Positions 23,772-32,203 of a stretch of 39,554 nt of DNA are shown piece after piece. Below the pieces are notes generated by a model. That model was given only the letters and a program-made list of their open reading frames with translations, was not told the DNA's origin and ran no database searches. Numbering within the stretch: the stretch's first letter is position 1; each line of letters starts with the position of its first letter. Origin of the DNA: an uncultured SAR116 cluster alpha proteobacterium (GTDB taxonomy: Bacteria; Pseudomonadota; Alphaproteobacteria; Puniceispirillales; Puniceispirillaceae). The DNA is taken from contig CACNSW010000016.1 in the NCBI GenBank assembly GCA_902623185.1, positions 1 through 39,554 of the forward strand, in the 5' to 3' direction. The translations under genes were made by a program, and so were the position numbers.

Positions 23772-25379
23772 CTATAATGCTGCAATCGCGGCCTTCAGAT
23801 TATCGGCAAAGGGTGTGTCTGCTGGCAATTGTCTTAATAGGCTTTGCCACAGTTCATGCGCTTTACTTTTGTTGCCCTCGAGTTTGGCGAAATGCCCACG
23901 CAGGAACAACAAATCAAGCCGGTCCGGGGCCAACATTTTGGCGCGTTTAATAAGCCGTGATGCTTGCGTGATATATTGTTTGTCAAGACCCGCTGTTACG
24001 ATCATTTGCAAAGCGGTTACTTGCTGGTCGATATCCAGCGGCGAAGCATCGGCGGCACTGACCAATGCTGAGGCAGCGTCCTCAGGTCTTCCAAGCACCT
24101 CATAGGCGCGCCCGAGCCGGCGCCAGCCTTCTACATCATCGGGATTTTTTGCCATTTTCTTGGCAAGGTTGTTGACCATTTCCTCAATCATTGCATAGCG
24201 GTCATTATTATTCATCTCCCTAGCTGCTAAAATATCCGCCTCGGTCGGTCCCCGGCTCGATTGCCGATTGGGGATGTCGATGCCGCCGGCTGCTGCCGCG
24301 TCGGCAATGTTTTGGTCCAGAAGTTTCATCCAGGGGGCATCAGCCATCGATACGCTCTGCAAATGCTGCCAGATTTCTAGGGCGTTCGAGTAATCTTTAT
24401 CCTGATAGGCGGCAAGCCCAGCAAGATAGAGTGCGCGGGGTTCGTTTGGCGAACGTGCTAACACACTCGCAATGAGGTTTCGCGCCGGCACCGTAATTTG
24501 CCCACCAGCGGCACGGCTCAATGCCTCTGCCAGCATGCTTTTCACCGTGTCATCACCGTCGGTCATCTCCTCGGCTGTTTTCAGAGCTCCTATTTCAGTC
24601 TGATTATCATCAGCCATAGCGGCCGCTTGTGCCAACTTAAGCCAGTTGCCGATATTGGTTGGCTCATCAAGTGTCCGTTGTTTCGCTCTAGCTAGAGCTG
24701 CTGCCAGCGTAATGGCCTGCTGGTTTTCGGCTTTGGCTGCGGTTTCGATTTCTGCTTGTCGTTGAGCCAACGGCTGATCGCCAAGATCGGCGCGCCCCAG
24801 AATCAAATAAAGACCAAGGCTTGCCACAAGCACCAGAACAACGCCAGTAAAATGGATATATTTAGAGCCAAAACCAGATCTAGATGCGTTGCAACCACTC
24901 CCTTCTATCGCTTTATGCGGCTGGTTTGTAGCTTGGCCCGTGACTGCGCCTACTTGGCGTGTGCGCTGCACGGCTAGAATAAGACTGGCCCCACCTATGA
25001 AGACCGCAAACGGCGCTAGCCATAGAATGTAAGTGCTAGTTGAAAGAGGCGGATTGAACAACAGATAATCACCATATTTCCCACGCAGCGTTTCAATGAT
25101 CTCATCATCGCTCGCTCCGGCCATAAGTTGCTTGCGTACTTCTCGCCTCAGATCCTGGGCCAAATCAGCGTCAGAATCATCAATCGACTGGTTTTGGCAA
25201 ACAAGACAACGAAGCTGTTTGGACAATTCTCGGGCGCGCGATTCAAGCTTTTGGTCATGGAGCATCTCTTCGGCAGTGATTGCCAAGGCAGGTGTCATTC
25301 TGCCCGAACAAATCGTGCCTACCAAAATACATGTGGCAAGCAAAAGCGTTACGCAAAAACCTCGGATAACTATACTCAC
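23772..25379 (-). CDS. ccmH: Cytochrome c maturation protein CcmH-CcmI fusion
   Basis: This 535-aa membrane protein is of system I cytochrome c biogenesis. Residues 1-27 are a signal/anchor segment. The CcmH domain carries the redox motif LRCLVCQNQ (Cys58 and Cys61), which reduces apocytochrome c heme-binding cysteines with CcmG, followed by the typical ESDADLAQDLR-like helix (here DDSDADLAQDLRREV) and GDYLLFNPP. A second membrane pair precedes a long C-terminal CcmI/CycH-type domain with tetratricopeptide repeats (about 240-535) that captures apocytochrome. E. coli CcmH has the same two-part layout, while many alphaproteobacteria encode CcmH (CycL) and CcmI (CycH) separately. The start overlaps the ccmG stop in an ATGA. 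Confidence 0.92.
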   Translation of the reverse strand: MSIVIRGFCVTLLLATCILVGTICSGRMTPALAITAEEMLHDQKLESRARELSKQLRCLVCQNQSIDDSDADLAQDLRREVRKQLMAGASDDEIIETLRGKYGDYLLFNPPLSTSTYILWLAPFAVFIGGASLILAVQRTRQVGAVTGQATNQPHKAIEGSGCNASRSGFGSKYIHFTGVVLVLVASLGLYLILGRADLGDQPLAQRQAEIETAAKAENQQAITLAAALARAKQRTLDEPTNIGNWLKLAQAAAMADDNQTEIGALKTAEEMTDGDDTVKSMLAEALSRAAGGQITVPARNLIASVLARSPNEPRALYLAGLAAYQDKDYSNALEIWQHLQSVSMADAPWMKLLDQNIADAAAAGGIDIPNRQSSRGPTEADILAAREMNNNDRYAMIEEMVNNLAKKMAKNPDDVEGWRRLGRAYEVLGRPEDAASALVSAADASPLDIDQQVTALQMIVTAGLDKQYITQASRLIKRAKMLAPDRLDLLFLRGHFAKLEGNKSKAHELWQSLLRQLPADTPFADNLKAAIAAL

Positions 25380-25951
25380 TTTGTGCCCTCGATAGCCGGT
25401 ATCAAAACCTCATTAAGTACGCGCCTGTCAATCGGCCCGGCATGGCGCAGCAAGACCGTGCCATCGCTGCCAATCAAATAATTTTCAGGCACACCATAGA
25501 CACCCCAGGTAAAGCCAAGCCTACCATCACGGTCAACACCGATCGCCGAAAACGGGTTGCCAAATTGGTTTAGAAAATCATTGGTGTCTGCTGGTTTGTC
25601 CTTATAGGCAATGCCAATTATCGTCACGTTTTTGGCAAGCTGCGCTAGCGCCGGCGCCTCTGCCCGGCATGGAGCGCACCAGCTTGCAAAAAAATTGACA
25701 AGCAGGGGCTTTCCGGCAAAATCCGTTAAAGTAAGTGTAGCCAATCCATCATCTAACAGGGGAATTGGGGTGTCGGGTACTGGCTTGCCAATCAACACTG
25801 ACGGTAATTGCTCAGGGTTACGGTTGCCTGACAATGTAGCAAATAAAGCTGTGGCGGCAAAGCTAGCAAGGATTAAGAAGCCAATCATTGGCAGGAAAAA
25901 AGGCAGTTTAGGGCCAGTCCTCCGTGCGTCTTTGTTGCTCTCGTTAGTCAT
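25376..25951 (-). CDS. ccmG: Thiol:disulfide interchange protein CcmG/DsbE
   Basis: This 191-aa membrane-anchored periplasmic thioredoxin keeps CcmH and apocytochrome c thiols reduced during heme attachment. Residues about 17-39 form the membrane anchor. The thioredoxin domain shows VNFFASWCAPCRAE with the redox pair Cys92/Cys95. The CcmG-specific insert GIAYKDKPADTNDFLNQFGNPF and the cis-proline region WGVYGVPENYLI follow. Length and motifs are typical. It overlaps both neighbours by four bases, so the three ccm genes are translationally coupled. Confidence 0.95.
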   Translation of the reverse strand: MTNESNKDARRTGPKLPFFLPMIGFLILASFAATALFATLSGNRNPEQLPSVLIGKPVPDTPIPLLDDGLATLTLTDFAGKPLLVNFFASWCAPCRAEAPALAQLAKNVTIIGIAYKDKPADTNDFLNQFGNPFSAIGVDRDGRLGFTWGVYGVPENYLIGSDGTVLLRHAGPIDRRVLNEVLIPAIEGTK

Positions 25952-27903
25952 GTTAGAATATCTGGTTCGAGGATGGGTGGCGGACGCAGTGCCCTGCCGA
26001 TCGCTGCCAGAAACCCACCAACGGCCATAAGCCCAGCCCCGGCCCAGATCCAGCTGACAAGTGGTTTATGGTAAAGCCGCAGGGTATAGCCCATCTGCGT
26101 ATCACCATCACCCAGTACTACGTAATCATCACCGCGCAGACCAGGCCTTATCGCCGCTTCTGTCGTGGCTTGCATCTTTGCCGTGTAAAGCCGGTTTTCA
26201 GGTTCTAGCCGCGCTAGCAGTTGACCACCACGCCTTAAATCGAGTATCGCGGTTGAGGTCACATAATTTGGTCCCCGCCGCGTCTCGACACCGACAAAGG
26301 TAATCTGATTACCGGCAAGATTAATCACGTCTCCCGGTTTTGCGCGCACCACAACCTCAGAAGCGAAAAGTCCATTGCCAAGGGCACCAAGCAAAAAAAT
26401 GACCATCCCTAGATGGGCACACCACATTCCCCACACCGACATCTGGATCACAGGACGTTTGCCAACTTCCGACTTGCTGACGTGTTTCAACCGGTGGAAA
26501 ATATCGGCCAGGATGCCGCCGCCTAACCATGCAGTCATCCCAACGCCAGCTAGTCCGGCAAGGGAGATCCCGGTGAAAAGCACCAGCCCGACCAGCAATG
26601 CCGCCAGCGCAGCAATGATCGTACAGTTGGCAACGAGCCGAAGGGCAGGTAGGGTACCACGCCGCCAGGCCATGACCGGGCCAAAGGCCATTGCCAGAAC
26701 TAAAGCCCCCATGATTGGGTTGAAGGTGGCATCGAAATATGGTGGGCCAACGGTGATCCGCGCGCCGCTGACCATCTCTAGGCAGAGCGGATAGAAAGTA
26801 CCGATCAGCACGACAATCGTCGCCGCTGTCAGAAGAAAATTATTAACTAGGAGGCCAAACTCCCGGCTAATAAGTTCAAAGTCGCCTTCGTTGGTCAATT
26901 GTGGCCCCCGCCACGCAAAAAGTACCAATGGAATCCCGATTGCTAGCAGCAGAATAGCTAGAATAAAAACACCACGTGCTGGATCGCTGGCAAAGCTGTG
27001 GACCGAGGTCAATAAACCGGAACGAACAATAAAAGTGCCAACAAGAGACAGCGAAAAAGCCAGAATCGCAAGGAGCACCGTCCAACTCTTGAAGATGCCT
27101 CGCGCCGCTACAGCAATAACTGAATGGATAAGCGCCGTTGCGGCGAGCCAGGGCATCAGCGAGGCATTTTCTACCGGGTCCCAGAACCACCAGCCGCCCC
27201 AGCCGAGTTCATAATACGCCCACCAGCTGCCAAGCGCTATACCAATGGTAAGCGCACACCATGCCGCTGTGATCCAGGGCCGCACATAAATGGCCCAAGC
27301 ACGGTCAATCCTGCCTTCAAGAAGCCCAGCAACGGCAAATGAAAACGCCATTGAAAGTCCCACATAGCCAACATAGAGTGTTGGTGGGTGTAACGCCAAA
27401 CCCGGATCCTGCAAAACCGGATTTAGGCCATTGCCGTCAAGTGGTGCCGGCGATAGCCTGGTAAAGGGGTTGGATGTAAAAAGTGAGAACGCTAGAAAAG
27501 CAGCACTGACGATGCCCTGAACTGCAAGTGTTCGAGTTTTGAGCGGTATCGGCATCTTCCTGGCAGTTTGCGTTAGGATGGCAGCAAAACCGACCAGAAT
27601 AACAATCCACAAAAGGAGTGAGCCCTCATGATTACCCCAGGTACCAGAAATCTTGTAGATTATCGGTTTGGCCGAATGTGAATGGCTTGCCACGAGAGCG
27701 ACCGAGAAATCAGAGGTGATGAATGCCCAGACTAGTGCAGCAAACGCGAGAAGAACGCCAGCTGCCATAACCAATGTCGCTGGCACAGCAAGCTGCATCA
27801 TTGCTGCATTGCCGCGGGCGACGCCCATCAGTGGTACAACGGACAGCACCAGTGATGTCACAAAGGCTAAAATCAATGAGAAGTGACCGATTTCGGCAAT
27901 CAT
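25948..27903 (-). CDS. ccmF: Cytochrome c heme lyase subunit CcmF
   Basis: This 651-aa integral membrane protein is the core of the CcmFHI heme lyase that joins heme to apocytochrome c in the periplasm. The tryptophan-rich WWD motif is present (GWGGWWFWDPVENASLMPW), as is the GTWGNHEGSLLLW segment. About fifteen hydrophobic helices are spread along the chain, and the large periplasmic domain with GVETRRGPNYV precedes the last helix. The length is that of the family. GAGG lies about eight bases before the ATG. It is the first gene of the ccmF-G-H/I operon here; ccmE and ccmABCD must be elsewhere. Confidence 0.95.
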   Translation of the reverse strand: MIAEIGHFSLILAFVTSLVLSVVPLMGVARGNAAMMQLAVPATLVMAAGVLLAFAALVWAFITSDFSVALVASHSHSAKPIIYKISGTWGNHEGSLLLWIVILVGFAAILTQTARKMPIPLKTRTLAVQGIVSAAFLAFSLFTSNPFTRLSPAPLDGNGLNPVLQDPGLALHPPTLYVGYVGLSMAFSFAVAGLLEGRIDRAWAIYVRPWITAAWCALTIGIALGSWWAYYELGWGGWWFWDPVENASLMPWLAATALIHSVIAVAARGIFKSWTVLLAILAFSLSLVGTFIVRSGLLTSVHSFASDPARGVFILAILLLAIGIPLVLFAWRGPQLTNEGDFELISREFGLLVNNFLLTAATIVVLIGTFYPLCLEMVSGARITVGPPYFDATFNPIMGALVLAMAFGPVMAWRRGTLPALRLVANCTIIAALAALLVGLVLFTGISLAGLAGVGMTAWLGGGILADIFHRLKHVSKSEVGKRPVIQMSVWGMWCAHLGMVIFLLGALGNGLFASEVVVRAKPGDVINLAGNQITFVGVETRRGPNYVTSTAILDLRRGGQLLARLEPENRLYTAKMQATTEAAIRPGLRGDDYVVLGDGDTQMGYTLRLYHKPLVSWIWAGAGLMAVGGFLAAIGRALRPPPILEPDILT

Positions 27904-28315
27904 TAAAATGCCTCTTTTTGCTTAGCGTAACTCGATTTAATGTGGTAATTCAGATATCATGTCTAAAGTAGGGATTGCAAACAGCCTGTGCTATTATGCC
28001 GCCTGCTGCTAACGTGCTAGAATTACCGCGCTAAAGGTAAGAACAAAAAGCCATCAGGATTTTGCGAAAAAAAGTAAGCCCATGCAGTGGGGTAAAATGT
28101 GCTCTTCTATAAGCTGTGGTTTTGGTTTCTTAAAGAAATTATCACATAAAAATGAGCGTGCAGCGGACTGTTAGCAAAATGAAGATTTTGGCTAAATCAT
28201 CATATTTATTTTCTATTAGTAGAAAAAACTTCCGAATGGTAAGCGTTTTTTAACAAACTTTGGAAATGGTTATGGGGCAAACGCCGATGAGCGATTGTAT
28301 GAACAGGAGCCATCA
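27904..28315. other. Intergenic region between divergent ccmF and GcvT-like gene
   Basis: About 410 AT-rich bases must hold the promoters for both neighbours. I see A/T runs but no convincing paired palindrome, tRNA or riboswitch. A perfect AGGAG (28305-28309) six bases before 28316 fixes the start of the plus-strand gene. Confidence 0.5.
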
Positions 28316-29482
28316 ATGGTAAATCTTCAGGAAGAAAAAGATTTAGACAATAACGTATTGATCAGTGCGCGGAGATTTGAAGAGTCACCTTTTATTGCTC
28401 GGCATGACACTTCAAAAATGGTACGTGGCGTTTACGCGGGGCGGTTCCAAGCGGTTTATGCTGGCGAGGATCATTTGGAAAAATATTGGCTACTCCGCCG
28501 CAAGGCACTAATCTTTGACGTACCCGAAAAGCCGATAGAAATTTCTGGGCCTGATGCGGTGCCATTTTTGGAAAAAGTGCTTTCACGCGGAGTTTCAACT
28601 ATGGAAGAGGGGCGGGGATATTACGCTCTCGCCTGCACGCCTAGTGGTGGTATTTTCATGGATGGGGTTGTTTTTAAACTCGGCACCAATCGCTTTTGGT
28701 ACGTGCAGGCAGATGGCCCTTTTGAAACCTGGTTACTAGCGCTCAGCGTTGGCTTTGATGTTGAAATAAAGGATCCAAAATCAAGGGTGCTACAAATTCA
28801 AGGTCCAGCATCCATTGCAATTATGACCGCGGCATCTGATGGTGCAATTGATGAGACGATGCGTTATTTCAGGGCAGGCTACTTTGATCTAGGTGGGCAA
28901 TCGCTATATGTGTCGCGTACTGGCTTTACTAATGAGCTAGGGTTTGAAATTTATTCTGATGGTGCAAAGACTAATCATTTAGCGCTATGGGACCACTTGA
29001 TGGCAGCAGGTGAGCCTCATGGAATGGAATTTTCATCGACACGCGCGCTTACGATCCGACGAATCGAGGGTGGCATTCTAGGCAACACAACCGACATGGA
29101 TGCCAGCATGACGCCTTTTGAGGCGGGGTTGGGTGCTTTTATTGATCTGGAGAAGGGCGATTTCATCGGTCGTGATGCGTTGATTAATGCTGACCGGCGA
29201 TCACTTCTTTTCGGGCTGACCTGCTCTACGGCAACACCGTCGTCAGGCAGCGGGATATTGGATGGTGAGGCCGTCGTTGGCTACATAACTGCCGGCGTGC
29301 CGTCACCGACGCTTGGTCTTGGCATCGGTTATGCCCGATTTGCCGAACCCGGTGACTGGGTTGGCCGCACTATGGCGTTGCGTCTACCGGATGGCAGCAC
29401 ACATGCCTGCAAGATTGTCGATCTGCCCTTCTTTGATAAGGAGCATAAAATCGTTCGAGGGCTAGACCGTACAATTCCCTGA
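28316..29482 (+). CDS. GcvT-superfamily folate-dependent aminomethyltransferase/demethylase
   Basis: This 388-aa protein of the aminomethyltransferase fold is distant from the DmdA at 12817. Blocks seen are EKYWLLRRKALIFDVPEKPIEISGPDA (strand-helix start), the folate-site block ACTPSGGIFMDGVVFKLG near residue 108, VLQIQGPASIAIM, and RTGFTNELGFEIYSD matching the folate-binding GxxGFEI region, then RIEGGILG. In classic GcvT the GG..DD Asp is catalytic; here the second Asp of that pair is kept. The partner glycine-cleavage genes are absent, so it probably demethylates a methylated amine or sulfonium rather than serving glycine cleavage. ATG 28316 with AGGAG six bases upstream is better than 28295. 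It converges on the aldehyde dehydrogenase of the betaine-type operon. The substrate is unknown. Confidence 0.8.
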   Translation: MVNLQEEKDLDNNVLISARRFEESPFIARHDTSKMVRGVYAGRFQAVYAGEDHLEKYWLLRRKALIFDVPEKPIEISGPDAVPFLEKVLSRGVSTMEEGRGYYALACTPSGGIFMDGVVFKLGTNRFWYVQADGPFETWLLALSVGFDVEIKDPKSRVLQIQGPASIAIMTAASDGAIDETMRYFRAGYFDLGGQSLYVSRTGFTNELGFEIYSDGAKTNHLALWDHLMAAGEPHGMEFSSTRALTIRRIEGGILGNTTDMDASMTPFEAGLGAFIDLEKGDFIGRDALINADRRSLLFGLTCSTATPSSGSGILDGEAVVGYITAGVPSPTLGLGIGYARFAEPGDWVGRTMALRLPDGSTHACKIVDLPFFDKEHKIVRGLDRTIP

Positions 29483-29506
29483 ACTGCACTCTATTCGATG
29501 GGTGGT

Positions 29507-30934
29507 CTAGCCAAGGCCATGCAGGGTTTTGGTCTCGAGGTAGTCTTCCAGTCCCATCATGCCGCCCTCACGGCCATTACCTGATTGCTTGTAGCCACCA
29601 AAAGGCGAACCATATTCAAATCCACCACCATTAATGTGGACAGCACCAGCCCGTAATTTGCTCGCCACGCGTTCAGCTCGGTTGGAGTCGCCTGTTTGTA
29701 AATAAGCGGCGAGCCCGTAGGGCGTGTCATTGGCAATTGAAATGGCGTCTGCCTCGTCCTCGAAGGGAATGATCACCAGCACCGGTCCGAAAATTTCCTC
29801 GCGGGCGATCCGCATGTCGTTCGTGACATCGCCAAAGATCGTCGGTTTGACAAACCAGCCTGTCTCGTGGCCGTCCGGTTTTCCTGGTCCGCCAGCCAGT
29901 AGCGTTGCGCCTTCATCAATCCCCACCTTGATCATCGCCTGAACCCGATCAAACTGGATTTTGTCAAATAGTGGGCCGATATGCTCTCCTTCAATTTCCG
30001 GGTTGCCAACCGTTGTATCAGTTGCCGCTTGTCTTGCTATCTTCAGCACTTCATCATAGCAACTACGTTCGACAATAAGGCGGGTTGGCGCGTCGCAGGA
30101 TTGGCCGGAATTAAACATGCATTCGGCAACTGACACCCTCACGCGCTCTTCAAGGTCGCAATCGGCAAAGATCAGATTTGGTGATTTGCCGCCCAACTCT
30201 AGCGTCACGCGCTTGACAGTATCTGCTGAGTCATGTGTGACGGCCGTTCCCGCCCGTGTCGAACCGGTGAAGGACATCATTTGGATGTCTGGATGGCGTG
30301 ATAGCGCCGCGCCAACAACCGGCCCCTCGCCATTGACTAGATTGAACACACCGGGAGGATAGCCCGTCGCATGAAGAATTTCAGCATAGATCATAGCCGA
30401 AATAGGAGTATGTTCGCTGGGTTTCAACACACAACAGCATCCCGTCGCCAGCGCCGGCAGGACTTTTAGGGTAATCTGGTTAATCGGCCAGTTCCAGGGT
30501 GTGATAAGGCCGCAGACCCCGATGGCTTCGCGCACCATGACATCACCATTCCCCAGCGTCCGCCGTTCTACGAGCTCTTCAAGGGCAGTTATAAATCCGT
30601 CCAGATGCCCTATTGCTGCATCAGCCTGAGCCTCGCGTGCCATGGTGATCGGCGCGCCCATCTCCATCCGCATCGCCTGCGCCAAATCCTCAAAGCGGGC
30701 CTCGGTGATCGTCTTGACCTTTTTCAACAGCGCCAGCCGTTTTTCCCTGCTGGTCTGTGAAAACCCCTCAAAGGCAGCGTTTGCAGCGGATACGGCACGG
30801 TCAACATCTGCTGCATTGCCAAGCGCGACAATGCCGATTTGCCGTTCTGTCGCCGGGTTTAGCACGGCCATTGTGGCGTCCGACAATGGGTCTACCCACT
30901 CGCCATTAATATAAAATTTTTGCAGCTTTTCCAT
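29507..30934 (-). CDS. Aldehyde dehydrogenase (NAD(P)-dependent)
   Basis: This 475-aa ALDH superfamily enzyme has TPWNWPINQITLKVLPALATG (cofactor-site loop), the catalytic Glu in ELGGKSPN, the catalytic Cys in NSGQSCDAPTR and EEIFGPVL (NAD-binding Glu). It oxidises an aldehyde to an acid. As last gene of an operon starting with a betaine-type importer and an iron alcohol dehydrogenase, the aldehyde could be betaine aldehyde or one derived from another osmolyte such as 3-hydroxypropionate. Assignment to BetB is not secure because the diagnostic residues cannot be checked by eye. AAAGGA precedes the ATG. GC content is back to about 60% here, unlike the AT-rich alcohol dehydrogenase next to it. 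Confidence 0.88.
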   Translation of the reverse strand: MEKLQKFYINGEWVDPLSDATMAVLNPATERQIGIVALGNAADVDRAVSAANAAFEGFSQTSREKRLALLKKVKTITEARFEDLAQAMRMEMGAPITMAREAQADAAIGHLDGFITALEELVERRTLGNGDVMVREAIGVCGLITPWNWPINQITLKVLPALATGCCCVLKPSEHTPISAMIYAEILHATGYPPGVFNLVNGEGPVVGAALSRHPDIQMMSFTGSTRAGTAVTHDSADTVKRVTLELGGKSPNLIFADCDLEERVRVSVAECMFNSGQSCDAPTRLIVERSCYDEVLKIARQAATDTTVGNPEIEGEHIGPLFDKIQFDRVQAMIKVGIDEGATLLAGGPGKPDGHETGWFVKPTIFGDVTNDMRIAREEIFGPVLVIIPFEDEADAISIANDTPYGLAAYLQTGDSNRAERVASKLRAGAVHINGGGFEYGSPFGGYKQSGNGREGGMMGLEDYLETKTLHGLG

Positions 30935-30962
30935 ATTTTTATCCTTTGAGGTGGTCTGCTTA

Positions 30963-32162
30963 CTACCGAGCCCTGACTATTGCTTCTTCAATCAAAGACT
31001 GCATTTCAATTGCTGTGGCTGCCCTCGGGTTTGTTGCGTAAGCACTATCTTTGAGTGACTTGTGAGAGATTCTTTCTGAGCAATCTAATGGAATACCAAT
31101 TTCCGAAAGAGACTTTGGTATATCAATCTTGTCAAGTAGCCGTTCAACCGCACGGCTTACTGCTTTATTTGATTTTTCGGGCAAACTCATGGCCTCAGCT
31201 ATTCGCTGAGTTTTCTCATCCAAGTTTTGGAGGTTGAAGCGCAATATTACAGGCAAAACTATCGCGTTAGTGAGTCCGTGCTGGGTATCATATTCTGCGC
31301 CGATCATGTGGGAAATTGCATGCACAAAACCAAGTCCTTTTCTAAAGCTAATGCCAGCCAGGCATGAGCCAACAAGCATACCACTCCGCGCTTGTAAATT
31401 ATCTGGCTGTTTTACAGCTAAAGGTAAAAAATAAGAAATCAAAGCCAAACCCTCTAATGCCAAACCATCACATAGCGGGTCAAAACCAGGAACGAGGTAA
31501 GCTTCGATTGCGTGGGTTAAAGCATCCGCACCAGTCCAAGCCGTTAAATTTTTGGGAAGAGCCAGGGTAAGTTCAGGGTCTAATATTACAAATGATGGGC
31601 TATAATTTGGGTGACAAATACAAAACTTCATTCCTTTTTCAACGTGTGTCACCATAGCTGTTCCCTCTGCTTCGGCACCAGTACCTGCAGTAGTGGGAAT
31701 AGTGATTAAAGCGGGAAATCCATTTTCCGTTGGTATTTCAGGTGGATCCTTTTCCCACTCGAAATCCCATAAATTGTGGTCATTCCAAGCGGTTAACCCA
31801 ATTGATTTACCTCCATCCATCGCACTTCCACCACCTATAGCGATTATGGCGTCGTGCCGGCCAGCTAAAAAGCAACGTTTGCCAGCTTCAATTTCATCGT
31901 CACGCGGGTTGGGAGAAATTTCGAAAAAAATTGAGGAAGCTATTGAAGACCCAGATAAGTAGTCTTTTGCTTGTTTAATGAATTGCAGGTCTTTACTGCC
32001 GCGGTCTGTCACGATCAGCGGATTCGAAATATCATATAAACCGCAAAATTTACCAATCTCTGCGAGGCGTCCTGGCCCGTAAAAAATTGGAACAGGAAAG
32101 TTCCAATCTTGCGACTGAAGAAATTCATGTTGGGTGACGCCAAAAGGTGTTTTCTGTTGCAT
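30963..32162 (-). CDS. Iron-containing alcohol dehydrogenase
   Basis: This 399-aa group III alcohol dehydrogenase has the NAD-binding GGGSAMDGGKSIGL, ITIPTTAGTGAEAEG, and metal ligands in GADALTHAIEAY and FVHAISHMIGAEYDTQHGLTNA (one Asp, three His). It interconverts an alcohol and aldehyde with NAD. DddB, used with DMSP-derived 3-hydroxypropionate, and choline-like oxidations are family precedents, so the genetic context suggests an osmolyte alcohol. The gene is distinctly AT-rich (two lines counted gave 35-37% GC) relative to the aldehyde dehydrogenase (62% on one line), suggesting separate origin. AGGGAAG precedes the ATG, and it starts 41 bases after the permease gene. Confidence 0.88.
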   Translation of the reverse strand: MQQKTPFGVTQHEFLQSQDWNFPVPIFYGPGRLAEIGKFCGLYDISNPLIVTDRGSKDLQFIKQAKDYLSGSSIASSIFFEISPNPRDDEIEAGKRCFLAGRHDAIIAIGGGSAMDGGKSIGLTAWNDHNLWDFEWEKDPPEIPTENGFPALITIPTTAGTGAEAEGTAMVTHVEKGMKFCICHPNYSPSFVILDPELTLALPKNLTAWTGADALTHAIEAYLVPGFDPLCDGLALEGLALISYFLPLAVKQPDNLQARSGMLVGSCLAGISFRKGLGFVHAISHMIGAEYDTQHGLTNAIVLPVILRFNLQNLDEKTQRIAEAMSLPEKSNKAVSRAVERLLDKIDIPKSLSEIGIPLDCSERISHKSLKDSAYATNPRAATAIEMQSLIEEAIVRAR

Positions 32163-32203
32163 ATAACTTCCCTAAACGTGGCTTATTCAAATTTGATCCA
32201 CTC

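Noticed and set aside
27904-28315. Riboswitch (glycine or SAM type) before the GcvT-like gene
   Set aside because: I looked for the conserved core sequences of these classes and did not find them; only AT-rich sequence is present.
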